DNA of 20,856 nt from contig JBFWQW010000049.1 in the NCBI GenBank assembly GCA_050249235.1, positions 1-20,856 of the forward strand, given 5' to 3'. The stretch is from JAEKLB01 sp050249235 (GTDB taxonomy: Bacteria; Actinomycetota; Acidimicrobiia; Acidimicrobiales; CADCSY01). The notes below the pieces were generated by a model. That model was given only the letters and a program-made list of their open reading frames with translations, was not told the origin of the DNA and ran no database searches. Below, in pieces: positions 1 to 5,693 of this stretch (positions are counted from its first letter, which is position 1; every line of letters starts with the position of its first letter). A program made the position numbers and the translations under genes.

Positions 1-1
1 C

Positions 2-679
2 GCGGCACGGATGCACCGCCTCGACCTCCCCGTCCGGAGCCCGATCGAGCTGACGGTGCCGGCGAGCGATCTGCCCCGCCAGCGGGGTTGCTGGATCCAC
101 CGGACGAACCTGCTCGAACACCTGGATGTCGTGCAGGTGCGGAGCATGCCCGTCACCTCCGTCGCCCGCACCCTGCTCGACCTCGGAGCGGTCGTCCCCG
201 TCGCCCTGGTCGAGCAAGCGGCCCAAGCCGCCATCATCGAGCGCGCCGTCGGCCTCGGCGACCTGGTCAGCGTCCTCGAGCGGGTGGGCGGGCGGGGCCG
301 GCGAGGTACCGCCGCGCTGCGGGCGGTGGTTCGGGGTTCCCTGCCCGACGAGCGCCTCGAGAGCGTCCTCGAGCACGCGCTCCACCGGCTCCTCCTCCAG
401 CTGCCCGGGCCTTCAGCGGTGCCGCAGTTCGAGCTGGCCGTCGGCCCGTCGCACACGGTGCGGCTCGACTTCGCCTGGCCCGATCGGCGGATCGCCGTCG
501 AGGCGGACGGTCATCGGTGGCACGCGACCAGGCGCGACCTCACCCGCGACCTCCAGCGGAGCCGGGCCATCCAGGCGGCCGGTTGGCGGCACCATCGCTT
601 CGGTTGGAGCGACATCCGGGAGCGTCCGGACGCCACCCTCGCCGAACTTCGTCGCGTCCTGAACCCGTCGGGGGCCTGA
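2..679 (+). CDS. DUF559/Vsr-like endonuclease-fold protein, 5' end outside window
   Basis: The reading frame is open from the window edge, so the ATG at position 11 may be internal; relatives are usually longer, with an N-terminal AbiEi-like winged helix. The visible middle part (about residues 25-110 counted from that ATG) resembles the AbiEi-like region, including a 'PVTSVARTLLDL' stretch. The C-terminal 80 residues match the DUF559/very-short-patch-repair endonuclease fold: 'RLDFAWP' (D153), 'IAVEADG' (E164) and a later 'AAGWRHHRFGWSDI' strand-helix, consistent with a PD-(D/E)XK core. Such proteins are very common in actinobacteria, often in many copies per genome, and their biological role is not settled; calling it an antitoxin would be inference. 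It converges on pth, with 16 bases between the two stop codons. Confidence 0.75.
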   Translation, partial: AARMHRLDLPVRSPIELTVPASDLPRQRGCWIHRTNLLEHLDVVQVRSMPVTSVARTLLDLGAVVPVALVEQAAQAAIIERAVGLGDLVSVLERVGGRGRRGTAALRAVVRGSLPDERLESVLEHALHRLLLQLPGPSAVPQFELAVGPSHTVRLDFAWPDRRIAVEADGHRWHATRRDLTRDLQRSRAIQAAGWRHHRFGWSDIRERPDATLAELRRVLNPSGA

Positions 680-702
680 CGCGACAGAGAACGGGTCAGA
701 TG
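676..702. repeat. 3'-end repeat element, copy 1, with CTGAC/GTCAG dyad
   Basis: This sequence lies between the convergent stop codons of the DUF559 gene and pth. CTGAC at 676-680 and GTCAG at 695-699 form a 5-bp inverted repeat, and each arm contains one of the stop codons. The block 681-702 matches 10871-10892 at 18 of 22 positions without gaps, including GCGACAGAG and GGTCAGA. It could act as a weak two-way transcript end or be a dispersed repeat. No T-tract is present. Confidence 0.5.
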
Positions 703-1283
703 TCGGGGTCGGGGCGGGTGTTGTAGCGGTCCATGGCCCGCTCGGGGCCCTCGGTGACGAGGAGCTCGACGGCGTCGGCGGCCTCCTGGACGACGATGTC
801 GAGCTCGGCGCGCTCGGCCTTGCCCGGCCGGCGCAGCACGTGGTCGGCGCCTTCCATGCGGCCCGGCGGCTTGCCCACGCCGATGCGCACCCGGGCGAAG
901 CCGTCGCCGTGGAGGTGGGCCTTGATCGACCGCAGCCCGTTGTTGCCGGCCAGGCCGCCGCCCACCTTCACCTTGAGCCGGCCCGGGGGCAGGTCGAGCT
1001 CGTCGTGCACCACCACCACCTGCTCCGCGCCGAGGTCGTGCCATCGGCACAACGAGGCAACCGCCTGGCCGGACTCGTTGTAGTAGGTCTGCGGGAAGGC
1101 GAGCACCACGGCCGCGCCGTCGACCTTCACCTCGGCGGTCAGCGCCCGGTGCTTCGACCGCTTGAGGGCCGCACCCCGGCGCCCGGCCAGCAGGGCGACG
1201 GTGTCGGCCCCCACGTTGTGCCTGGTCCCGGCGTACTCGGCACCCGGGTTCCCGAGGCCGACCACCAACCAGTCGGCCGCCAA
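696..1283 (-). CDS. pth: peptidyl-tRNA hydrolase
   Basis: Pth cleaves the ester bond of peptidyl-tRNAs that drop off the ribosome, recycling tRNA in the cytosol. The 195-residue protein has the family signature 'VVGLGNPGAEYAGTRHNVG' near the N-terminus (catalytic His22), 'FPQTYYNESGQAV', 'VVHDELDLPPGRLKVKVGG' and 'GNNGLRSI', in the usual order and at usual length. The start is TTG (1281-1283); it is chosen because the conserved GLGNPG motif begins 8 residues later and no other start fits. It lies 3 nt downstream of the rplY stop, so translation is probably coupled. The rplY-pth pair is conserved across actinobacteria. The 3' end carries a short repeat shared with ychF. Confidence 0.97.
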   Translation of the reverse strand: MAADWLVVGLGNPGAEYAGTRHNVGADTVALLAGRRGAALKRSKHRALTAEVKVDGAAVVLAFPQTYYNESGQAVASLCRWHDLGAEQVVVVHDELDLPPGRLKVKVGGGLAGNNGLRSIKAHLHGDGFARVRIGVGKPPGRMEGADHVLRRPGKAERAELDIVVQEAADAVELLVTEGPERAMDRYNTRPDPDI

Positions 1284-1286
1284 GGT

Positions 1287-1979
1287 CTAGGACTCCCCGG
1301 CGTCCCCGCCGTCGCCCGCCGAGCCGGCGTCGCCGCCCGATTCGCCGTCGGCCGAGCCCTCGGCGTCGGTGGCACCCTCCTCGGTGCCCTCGCCCTCGGC
1401 CGCCTCCTCGCCGGCCATCGCCGCGCGGGTGAGGGCGGCCATGACGACCGCCTCCTCTGGATCGATCTCGGTCGAGACGCCGTCCGGGAGCGAGAGGTCG
1501 CCGACGCGGATGGAGTCGCCCACGGTGAGGGCGGTCACGTCGACGGTGATCTCGTTCGGGATGTTGCCGGGCAGCGCCTGCAGCGAGAGCGAGTACAGGA
1601 CCTGGTCGAGCGTGCCCTGGGCGATCTCCACCTCGTGGGCCTCGCCGACCAGGACGATCGGGACGTCGACCGTGATCGCCTCGTTGCGGTTCACCACGAT
1701 GAAGTCGACGTGGACCACGTCGTTGCGGACCGGGTGGCGCTGCAGCGACTTGACGATGGTCAGGTGGCGGGCCGACCCGACCTCGAGGTTGATCAGGGCG
1801 TTGTGGCCGGCGTCGGTGTGCAGGGCGGCCCGCAGCTCACGCCGGTCGACCGACACCGAGACGGCTTCGATGCCCTGGCCGTAGACGACGGCGGGGATCC
1901 GGCCCTCGCCCCGGAGGCGGTTCGACGAGGATGTGCCGGGGGTACGGCCGGGGGCTGCGGTGAGGGTGAGTTCCGACAT
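1287..1979 (-). CDS. rplY: 50S ribosomal protein L25/general stress protein Ctc
   Basis: This protein binds 5S rRNA in the large ribosomal subunit. The start is the ATG at 1979, giving 230 residues beginning 'MSELTLTAAPGRTPGTSSSN'. It is supported by an AGGAG ribosome binding site (1989-1993) with 9 nt spacing, and the much longer open frame upstream is not conserved-looking. Residues 1 to about 95 form the L25 domain ('RLRGEGRIPAVVYGQG', then 'LINLEVG'). Residues from about 100 to 185 form the TL5/CTC C-terminal domain ('VDVPIVLVGEAHEVE', 'ALPGNIPNEITVDVTAL'). The last 40 or so residues are a Glu/Asp/Gly/Ala-rich acidic tail, common in the long actinobacterial form. The ribosome binding site lies inside a 9-bp inverted repeat, possibly regulatory. 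It is followed directly by pth. Confidence 0.96.
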   Translation of the reverse strand: MSELTLTAAPGRTPGTSSSNRLRGEGRIPAVVYGQGIEAVSVSVDRRELRAALHTDAGHNALINLEVGSARHLTIVKSLQRHPVRNDVVHVDFIVVNRNEAITVDVPIVLVGEAHEVEIAQGTLDQVLYSLSLQALPGNIPNEITVDVTALTVGDSIRVGDLSLPDGVSTEIDPEEAVVMAALTRAAMAGEEAAEGEGTEEGATDAEGSADGESGGDAGSAGDGGDAGES

Positions 1980-1988
1980 GTCGACGCG

Positions 1989-2039
1989 CTCCTGCGGCAG
2001 GGACTGGCCGCACGGACCAGGGCTGTGGGACCGCAGGAG
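1989..2039 (-). promoter_or_regulatory. inverted repeat covering the rplY ribosome binding site
   Basis: CTCCTGCGG at 1989-1997 and CCGCAGGAG at 2031-2039 are perfect 9-bp inverted repeats separated by 33 nt. In an RNA containing both arms, the proximal arm would bury the rplY Shine-Dalgarno. A smaller CTGG/CCAG dyad (2004-2007 and 2017-2020) sits in the loop. The distal arm overlaps the putative -10 box at 2038-2043, so only transcripts entering from upstream (prs read-through) would contain the full hairpin. Function is inferred. Confidence 0.5.
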
Positions 2040-2043
2040 TGTA
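2038..2043 (-). promoter_or_regulatory. putative -10 box for rplY
   Basis: TACACT on the minus strand matches TANNNT and lies about 58 nt upstream of the rplY ATG. The region between prs and rplY has almost no other TA dinucleotides on this strand. A clear -35 is not visible (TGGGAG at 18 nt spacing is the best). Confidence 0.4.
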
Positions 2044-2163
2044 CGGGAACCGGCCCCGGAACTCCCAGGTGACCCCGCGGAGCCGGCCGCCAGCGGCTGT
2101 CGGGGGCCGGAGGCGAGGGCCCCGGGGAGCGGCCCGGCCGACCAGGTCCGTCGACGCCGCAAG

Positions 2164-2188
2164 GACAGGAGCGAAGGCATCCCCTGTC
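2164..2188 (-). terminator. possible hairpin terminator downstream of prs
   Basis: On the minus strand GACAGGGG and CTCCTGTC form an 8-bp stem (one G-T pair) around a 9-nt loop, 77 nt past the prs stop. There is no U-tract, as is usual in actinobacteria, so it may be only a structured spacer or a partial terminator. Confidence 0.35.
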
Positions 2189-2264
2189 GGCTCCGGAGCG
2201 ACCAGGGCGCCGTGAGCGGCGAACCGGACCGTCGAGATGGGCCCGGCCCGACCTCAGCATCCTG

Positions 2265-3236
2265 CTAGGAGTGGTTCTCCCCGCCGAAGATCTCGGAGAC
2301 GGACGTGTCCTCGAACACGGCGTCGATGGCGTCGGCGATGATCTTCGACACCGAGAGGACCTCGATCTTGTCGAGCTCCTTCTCCGGGGGGAGCGGCACG
2401 GTGTCGGTGAGCACCACCCGCTCGAACGCCGAGTTCTTCAGCCGGTCGACGGCCGGGTCGGACAGCAGGCCGTGGGTGGCCATGGCCCAGACCTCTTCGG
2501 CGCCCTTCGCCTTGAGCAGGTCGGCGGCGGCGCAGATGGTGCCGGCGGTGTCGATCATGTCGTCGATCACCACGCACCGGCGACCGGCGACGTCGCCGAT
2601 CACCTCGTTGGCGTGCACGGTGGCGATGGTGCCCTTCGGCCGGGTCTTGAAGATGAACGCCATGTCCGAGCCGAGGTGCTGGGCGTAGCGCTCGGCCTCC
2701 TTGGCCCGACCGGCGTCGGGCGACACCACGACCAGGTCGTCGCCCCCCTCGTCGGCGAGGTACTTCAGCAGCACCGGCATGGCCGTGAGGTGGTCGACCG
2801 GCTTGTCGAAGAAGCCCTGGATCTGGCCCGAGTGCAGGTCGACGCTCACCATCCGGTTGGCGCCGGCGACGACCATCATGTTCGCCACCAGCTTGGCGCT
2901 GATGGGCTCACGCGGCTCGGCCTTGCGGTCCTGGCGGGAGTAGCCGTAGTAGGGGCACACCGCGGTGATGCGCTTGGCCGACGCCCGGCTGGCGGCGTCG
3001 ATCATCACCAGCAGCTCCATGATCCACTCGTTCACCGGCGAGCAGTGGGTCTGGATGATGAAGACGTCGCTGCCCCGCACCGACTCGCCGAACTGGCACT
3101 TGATCTCGCCGTTGGGGAAGGTGCGGAGGTTGGCCTCCCCGAGCTCGACGCCGAGGTGGTCGACGATCTGGCGGGCCAGCGCCGGGTGCGAGCGCCCGGC
3201 GTAGATCTGCAGGCGCTTCTTGGCGGCGAGCTCCAT
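2265..3236 (-). CDS. prs: ribose-phosphate pyrophosphokinase
   Basis: Prs makes phosphoribosyl pyrophosphate from ribose 5-phosphate and ATP, feeding purine, pyrimidine, histidine, tryptophan and NAD synthesis. The 323-residue protein starts 'MELAAKKRLQIYAGRSHPAL' and shows the class I signature blocks: 'FPNGEIKCQF', the ATP-binding flexible loop 'YSRQDRKAEPREPISAKL', 'VDLHSGQIQGFF', 'VVSPDAGRAKEAERYA', and the PRPP loop 'VVIDDMIDTAGT'. Length is typical. The ATG overlaps the glmU TGA by one base (TGATG), indicating translational coupling; a GTG immediately before it is an alternative start. The glmU-prs pairing is conserved in actinobacteria and many firmicutes. Confidence 0.97.
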   Translation of the reverse strand: MELAAKKRLQIYAGRSHPALARQIVDHLGVELGEANLRTFPNGEIKCQFGESVRGSDVFIIQTHCSPVNEWIMELLVMIDAASRASAKRITAVCPYYGYSRQDRKAEPREPISAKLVANMMVVAGANRMVSVDLHSGQIQGFFDKPVDHLTAMPVLLKYLADEGGDDLVVVSPDAGRAKEAERYAQHLGSDMAFIFKTRPKGTIATVHANEVIGDVAGRRCVVIDDMIDTAGTICAAADLLKAKGAEEVWAMATHGLLSDPAVDRLKNSAFERVVLTDTVPLPPEKELDKIEVLSVSKIIADAIDAVFEDTSVSEIFGGENHS

Positions 3237-4363
3237 CACGCCGGAGTGTAGAACGGGCCCGTGACGGCCCCCGGAGGGACCTCGCCGCCCTTGCCCAGGT
3301 AGGCGTAGGGACCGACGTCGGCGCCGTCGCCGATGGTGGCGCCCTCGGCGGTGGTGACCCGGACCCGGCAACCCCGGCCGACGACCACGTCGACGAGGTG
3401 GGCATCGGGCCCGATCTCGGAGCCTTCGCCGATCGAGGTCGACCCCTGCAGGATCGTCCCCGGGAAGAGCGTGACGTCCGAGCCGAGCTCGACGGCGGTG
3501 TCGACCAGCACCGACGCCGGGTCGAGCATGGTCACCCCCCGGGCCATCCAGGCCGCGTTGGTGCGCCGCCGCAGCTCGCTCTCCGCCGCGGCCAGCTGCA
3601 CCCGGTCGTTGACCCCCAGCATCTCCCCCGGGTCGGCCGCCTCCACCGACTCGACCGGGTGGCCGGCACCCGACAGCACCTTGACCACGTCGGTGAGGTA
3701 GAGCTCGCCGGCGTGGTTGTCCGGCCGGATCCGGCGCAGCGCCGGGGCCAGCAGGCTGCGTTTGAAGCAGTAGAAGCCGGTGTTCGTCTCCACGATCGCC
3801 CGCTCGTCGCTGGTGGCGTCTCGCTCCTCGACGATGCTGGCCACCCGGCCGTCGCGGTCGCGCACGACCCGCCCGTAGCCGGTGGGGTCGGGCAGCCGGG
3901 CGGTGAGCACCGTGGCCGCGGCCCCGGTGGCCCGGTGCCGGTCGACCAGCTGCTGGAGCGTCGACGCCCGGACGAGGGGCTGGTCGCCGTGGACGACGAG
4001 CACGTCGAGGTCGTCCCGGTCGTCGGGCACGAGCCCCAGGCCGACCTTGGTGGCGTCGCCGGTCCCGGCCCGGATGGTCTGCTCGGCGACGTCGATGGGC
4101 AGGGCGCGGGGCCCGTCGGCCCGCACCTTGTCGGCGACGCGCTCGCCGCCGTGGCCGACCACCACCACCGCCTGGCCGGCGTGGAGGTCGGCCAGCCGGT
4201 CGAGGACGTGCAGCAACATGGCCCGCCCGCACAGGAGGTGCAGCGCCTTGGGCCGCGTCGAGCGCATGCGGGTGCCGGCGCCGGCCGCGAGGACGATGCA
4301 GGCGAGCTGGGTGTCGAGCGGCGCGCGGGTGGTCGCCGAACCGGGGTCGGTCGCTTCGTTCAC
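3236..4363 (-). CDS. glmU: GlmU-like N-acetylglucosamine-1-phosphate uridylyltransferase, acetyltransferase core missing
   Basis: The N-terminal part is a complete GlmU uridylyltransferase, which makes UDP-GlcNAc for cell wall precursors: 'LAAGAGTRM' (25-33), Lys39 in 'RPKALH', 'VHGDQPLV', 'DPTGYGRVVRD', 'VETNTGFY' and 'GVNDRVQLA' (from residue 250). A left-handed beta-helix begins near residue 275 but ends about 100 residues early. After 'IGDGADVGPYAYL' the sequence jumps to a terminal 'GEVPPGAV', so the region that in bifunctional GlmU carries the acetyltransferase Arg, Lys, His, Tyr and Asn residues is absent. Length is 375 against about 455-490 for the family. The start is GTG at 4363, the only in-frame start between the tRNA and the first conserved motif. 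It has no Shine-Dalgarno and lies 2 nt past the tRNA-Gln 3' end. The gene overlaps prs by one base. Confidence 0.9.
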   Translation of the reverse strand: MNEATDPGSATTRAPLDTQLACIVLAAGAGTRMRSTRPKALHLLCGRAMLLHVLDRLADLHAGQAVVVVGHGGERVADKVRADGPRALPIDVAEQTIRAGTGDATKVGLGLVPDDRDDLDVLVVHGDQPLVRASTLQQLVDRHRATGAAATVLTARLPDPTGYGRVVRDRDGRVASIVEERDATSDERAIVETNTGFYCFKRSLLAPALRRIRPDNHAGELYLTDVVKVLSGAGHPVESVEAADPGEMLGVNDRVQLAAAESELRRRTNAAWMARGVTMLDPASVLVDTAVELGSDVTLFPGTILQGSTSIGEGSEIGPDAHLVDVVVGRGCRVRVTTAEGATIGDGADVGPYAYLGKGGEVPPGAVTGPFYTPA

Positions 4364-4365
4364 GG

Positions 4366-4437
4366 CTCGGGGGGGAGGGCTCGAACCCCCGTTCCCAGAT
4401 CCAAAGTCTAATGTCCTGCCACTTGGACGACCCCCGA
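4366..4437 (-). tRNA. tRNA-Gln (anticodon TTG)
   Basis: A full cloverleaf can be folded. The acceptor TCGGGGG pairs with CCCCCGA (7 bp). The D stem is GTCC/GGAC and the anticodon stem TTAGA/TCTGG. The loop CTTTGGA places TTG at 34-36. A GAAC variable loop, T stem GGGGG/CCTCC and T loop TTCGAGC follow. The discriminator base is G73, as expected for Gln. CCA is not encoded (CCG follows). It is co-directional with glmU, whose GTG start comes 2 nt after the discriminator. Confidence 0.96.
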
Positions 4438-4452
4438 TCGAGGTCAGCCGGG

Positions 4453-4458
4453 AGGGTA
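4453..4458 (-). promoter_or_regulatory. putative -10 box for tRNA-Gln (and glmU)
   Basis: TACCCT on the minus strand matches TANNNT and lies 15 nt upstream of the tRNA 5' end, giving a short processed leader of about 8 nt. No convincing -35 is seen. It may drive the whole tRNA-glmU-prs unit. Confidence 0.4.
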
Positions 4459-4480
4459 CCGACCGCACGGGGGCACGGGC

Positions 4481-4723
4481 TCAGCGGGACCGGCCGACGG
4501 CGCCCGCCTCCCGCCGGGACGAGAGGGCGTCGACGGCGAGCACCTGGTCGACGGGGACGATGTGGTCGTCGCCGCCGACGCACAGCCAGAGCGTGCCCCG
4601 GGTCCGCCCCGCGGCCACGGACACCAGCTCGCAGTCGGAGAACCGGGTGCCGTCGCGGAAGGCGACGGACACGTGGCGGCCCTCGAGCCGGCGCAGCGCG
4701 TTGGGAAGCGTGTGGGGCGACAT
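4481..4723 (-). CDS. small protein with Sm-like/SH3-barrel appearance
   Basis: This is an 80-residue protein beginning 'MSPHTLPNALRRLEGRHVSV'. The start is chosen by a strong AGGAGGT (4727-4733) just upstream of the ATG; the longer open frame upstream is the antisense of the bS22 gene. The pattern 'GRHVSVAFRDGTRFSDCELVS' followed by 'GTLWLCVGGDDHIVPVDQV' suggests a five-stranded Sm/Hfq-type barrel. This is inference from strand pattern, not a recognised family. The last 15 residues look disordered. It is divergent from bS22 and upstream of tRNA-Gln. No function can be assigned. Confidence 0.7.
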   Translation of the reverse strand: MSPHTLPNALRRLEGRHVSVAFRDGTRFSDCELVSVAAGRTRGTLWLCVGGDDHIVPVDQVLAVDALSSRREAGAVGRSR

Positions 4724-4841
4724 GCGACCTCCTCGTTCCGTTCCGGAGGTTGTAGCCGTGGCGCCCGACCGCACGGTGGATGCCCGGGCCGGCCGGCGGA
4801 TTACGCCGGACCGACTGCGCCCGCTACCCTCGGCCCCCGCC
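4724..4841. promoter_or_regulatory. divergent promoter region between the Sm-like gene and bS22
   Basis: These 118 nt separate two divergent small genes. On the plus strand TACCCT (4825-4830, TANNNT) lies 11 nt before the bS22 ATG, implying a leader of only about 4-5 nt. On the minus strand no clear -10 is visible, only a good Shine-Dalgarno for the Sm-like gene. Confidence 0.4.
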
Positions 4842-4940
4842 ATGGGATCGTTGATCAAGAAGCGCCGGAAGCGCATGCGCAAGAAGAAGCACAAGAAGAT
4901 GCTCAAGCGCACCCGCTTCCAGCGCCGCGCCAAGAAGTAG
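4842..4940 (+). CDS. small ribosomal protein bS22 (AURKAIP1/COX24 domain)
   Basis: This is a 32-residue, extremely basic protein beginning 'MGSLIKKRRKRMRKKKHKK' and ending 'RTRFQRRAKK'. It closely matches the actinobacterial AURKAIP1/COX24-domain peptides, which in mycobacterial ribosome structures form the small-subunit protein bS22. The near absence of acidic residues and the conserved 'MGS-IKKRRKRM' start make this a real gene despite its size. It has no Shine-Dalgarno; a TANNNT box 11 nt upstream suggests a very short leader. It converges on ispE across a GC-rich hairpin. Role in this organism is inferred from family. Confidence 0.93.
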   Translation: MGSLIKKRRKRMRKKKHKKMLKRTRFQRRAKK

Positions 4941-4953
4941 CGGATCGCGACCC

Positions 4954-4973
4954 CGCGCCCGCAGCCGGGCGCG
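4954..4973. terminator. bidirectional terminator hairpin between bS22 and ispE
   Basis: CGCGCCCG (4954-4961) and CGGGCGCG (4966-4973) form a perfect 8-bp stem with a CAGC loop. It sits in the 45-nt gap between two convergent genes, where a shared terminator is expected. No U-tract follows on either strand, as is common in high-GC actinobacteria. Confidence 0.65.
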
Positions 4974-4985
4974 CCGGGCACCTGC

Positions 4986-5693
4986 CTAGAGCGTGTGGAC
5001 GACCACCCGGTCGTCGCCGGGGTGGGCCCCCTCGACGAACCACGACGAGCCGCTCCCGGCCAGCACCGGCGCCTGACCGGTCGCCTCGGCCAGGTGGTCG
5101 CGCCAGCCGGCCAGCCGGGGCTCGACGGCGAGCGCGGCCGGCTCGAGGTCGTTCGGCCCCTCGGCCCGGGGCCCGCCCAGGTCGTCCCAGGCCGAATAGA
5201 CCGCCGCCGTCGGCACCCCGAACGGCGGGGTGAGGAGGGTGAAGACCTGGGGCCGGGCCGGCAGCGGCTCGACCACCTCGCCGATCCCCCCCACCCGGGC
5301 CCGCCCGCCCACCAGGCAGAACGGCACGTCGGCGCCGATCCCCACGGCCAGCTCGAGGTCGGTGCAGCCGGCCCAGCGCAGCACGGCGGCGGCGTCGGCC
5401 GAGCCCCCGCCGAGGCCGGCGCCGGAGGGGATCCGCTTCAGCAGCCGCACGTGGGCGGTGCGGCCCACCGCCGACAGGGCCCGGCGCACCAGGTTGTCGT
5501 CGCCGTCGGGCACCTCGAGGCCCGACGCACCGGTGACCTCCAGGCGGTCACCCTCGTCGAAGACGAGCTCGTCGCAGAGGTCGAGGGCGACCATCTCGGC
5601 GTCGATCAGGTGGTAGCCGTCGGGGCGGCGGCCGAGGATCCGAAGCGAGAGCGTCAGCTTGGCGGGGGCGCGCACGCCGCCAGCCTGCCCCAT
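4986..5693 (-). CDS. ispE: 4-diphosphocytidyl-2-C-methyl-D-erythritol kinase
   Basis: IspE phosphorylates CDP-methylerythritol in the MEP pathway of isoprenoid synthesis. The protein shows GHMP kinase features: 'PAKLTLSLRI' (catalytic-site Lys12), 'RPDGYHLIDAEM', the glycine-rich ATP loop 'PSGAGLGGGSAD' (89-100), 'GADVPFCLVGG' (Asp122) and the C-terminal 'VLAGSGSSWF'. At 235 residues it is shorter than the usual 280-310, with trimmed linkers but all motifs kept. The ATG at 5693 overlaps the rsmA 3' end by 40 nt; a GTG at 5675 ('VRAPAKLT') is an equally reasonable start. It ends the rlpA-rsmA-ispE operon. The rsmA-ispE pairing is conserved in actinobacteria. Confidence 0.93.
   Translation of the reverse strand: MGQAGGVRAPAKLTLSLRILGRRPDGYHLIDAEMVALDLCDELVFDEGDRLEVTGASGLEVPDGDDNLVRRALSAVGRTAHVRLLKRIPSGAGLGGGSADAAAVLRWAGCTDLELAVGIGADVPFCLVGGRARVGGIGEVVEPLPARPQVFTLLTPPFGVPTAAVYSAWDDLGGPRAEGPNDLEPAALAVEPRLAGWRDHLAEATGQAPVLAGSGSSWFVEGAHPGDDRVVVHTL

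Larger units (their letters stand above)
1980..2264. other. prs-rplY intergenic region, 285 nt
   Basis: No coding gene is supported here; open frames crossing it are GC-rich artefacts. On the minus strand it holds, in order from prs: a hairpin at 2164-2188, a GC-rich stretch, a TACACT -10 candidate at 2038-2043, and the inverted repeat over the rplY ribosome binding site. Confidence 0.6.

Noticed and set aside
840..2072. Long plus-strand open frame antisense to pth and rplY
   Set aside because: High GC makes long antisense frames common; the composition (His/Asp/Val/Gly-rich) and lack of any motif mark it as a shadow of the conserved minus-strand genes. Similar long antisense frames at 2271-3251, 3398-4411, 7826-9838, 11009-12961, 13765-15078 and 18083-19606 were rejected for the same reason.
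4366..4437. tRNA read as part of a longer GlmU N-terminus
   Set aside because: The open frame runs through it, but the cloverleaf is complete on this strand and GlmU homology begins only after the tRNA.
2265..4583. A single 772-residue open frame spanning glmU and prs on the minus strand
   Set aside because: Only its C-terminal part, from 3236 down, is Prs; the rest is an out-of-frame arginine/proline-rich shadow of glmU. The real genes meet at TGATG.
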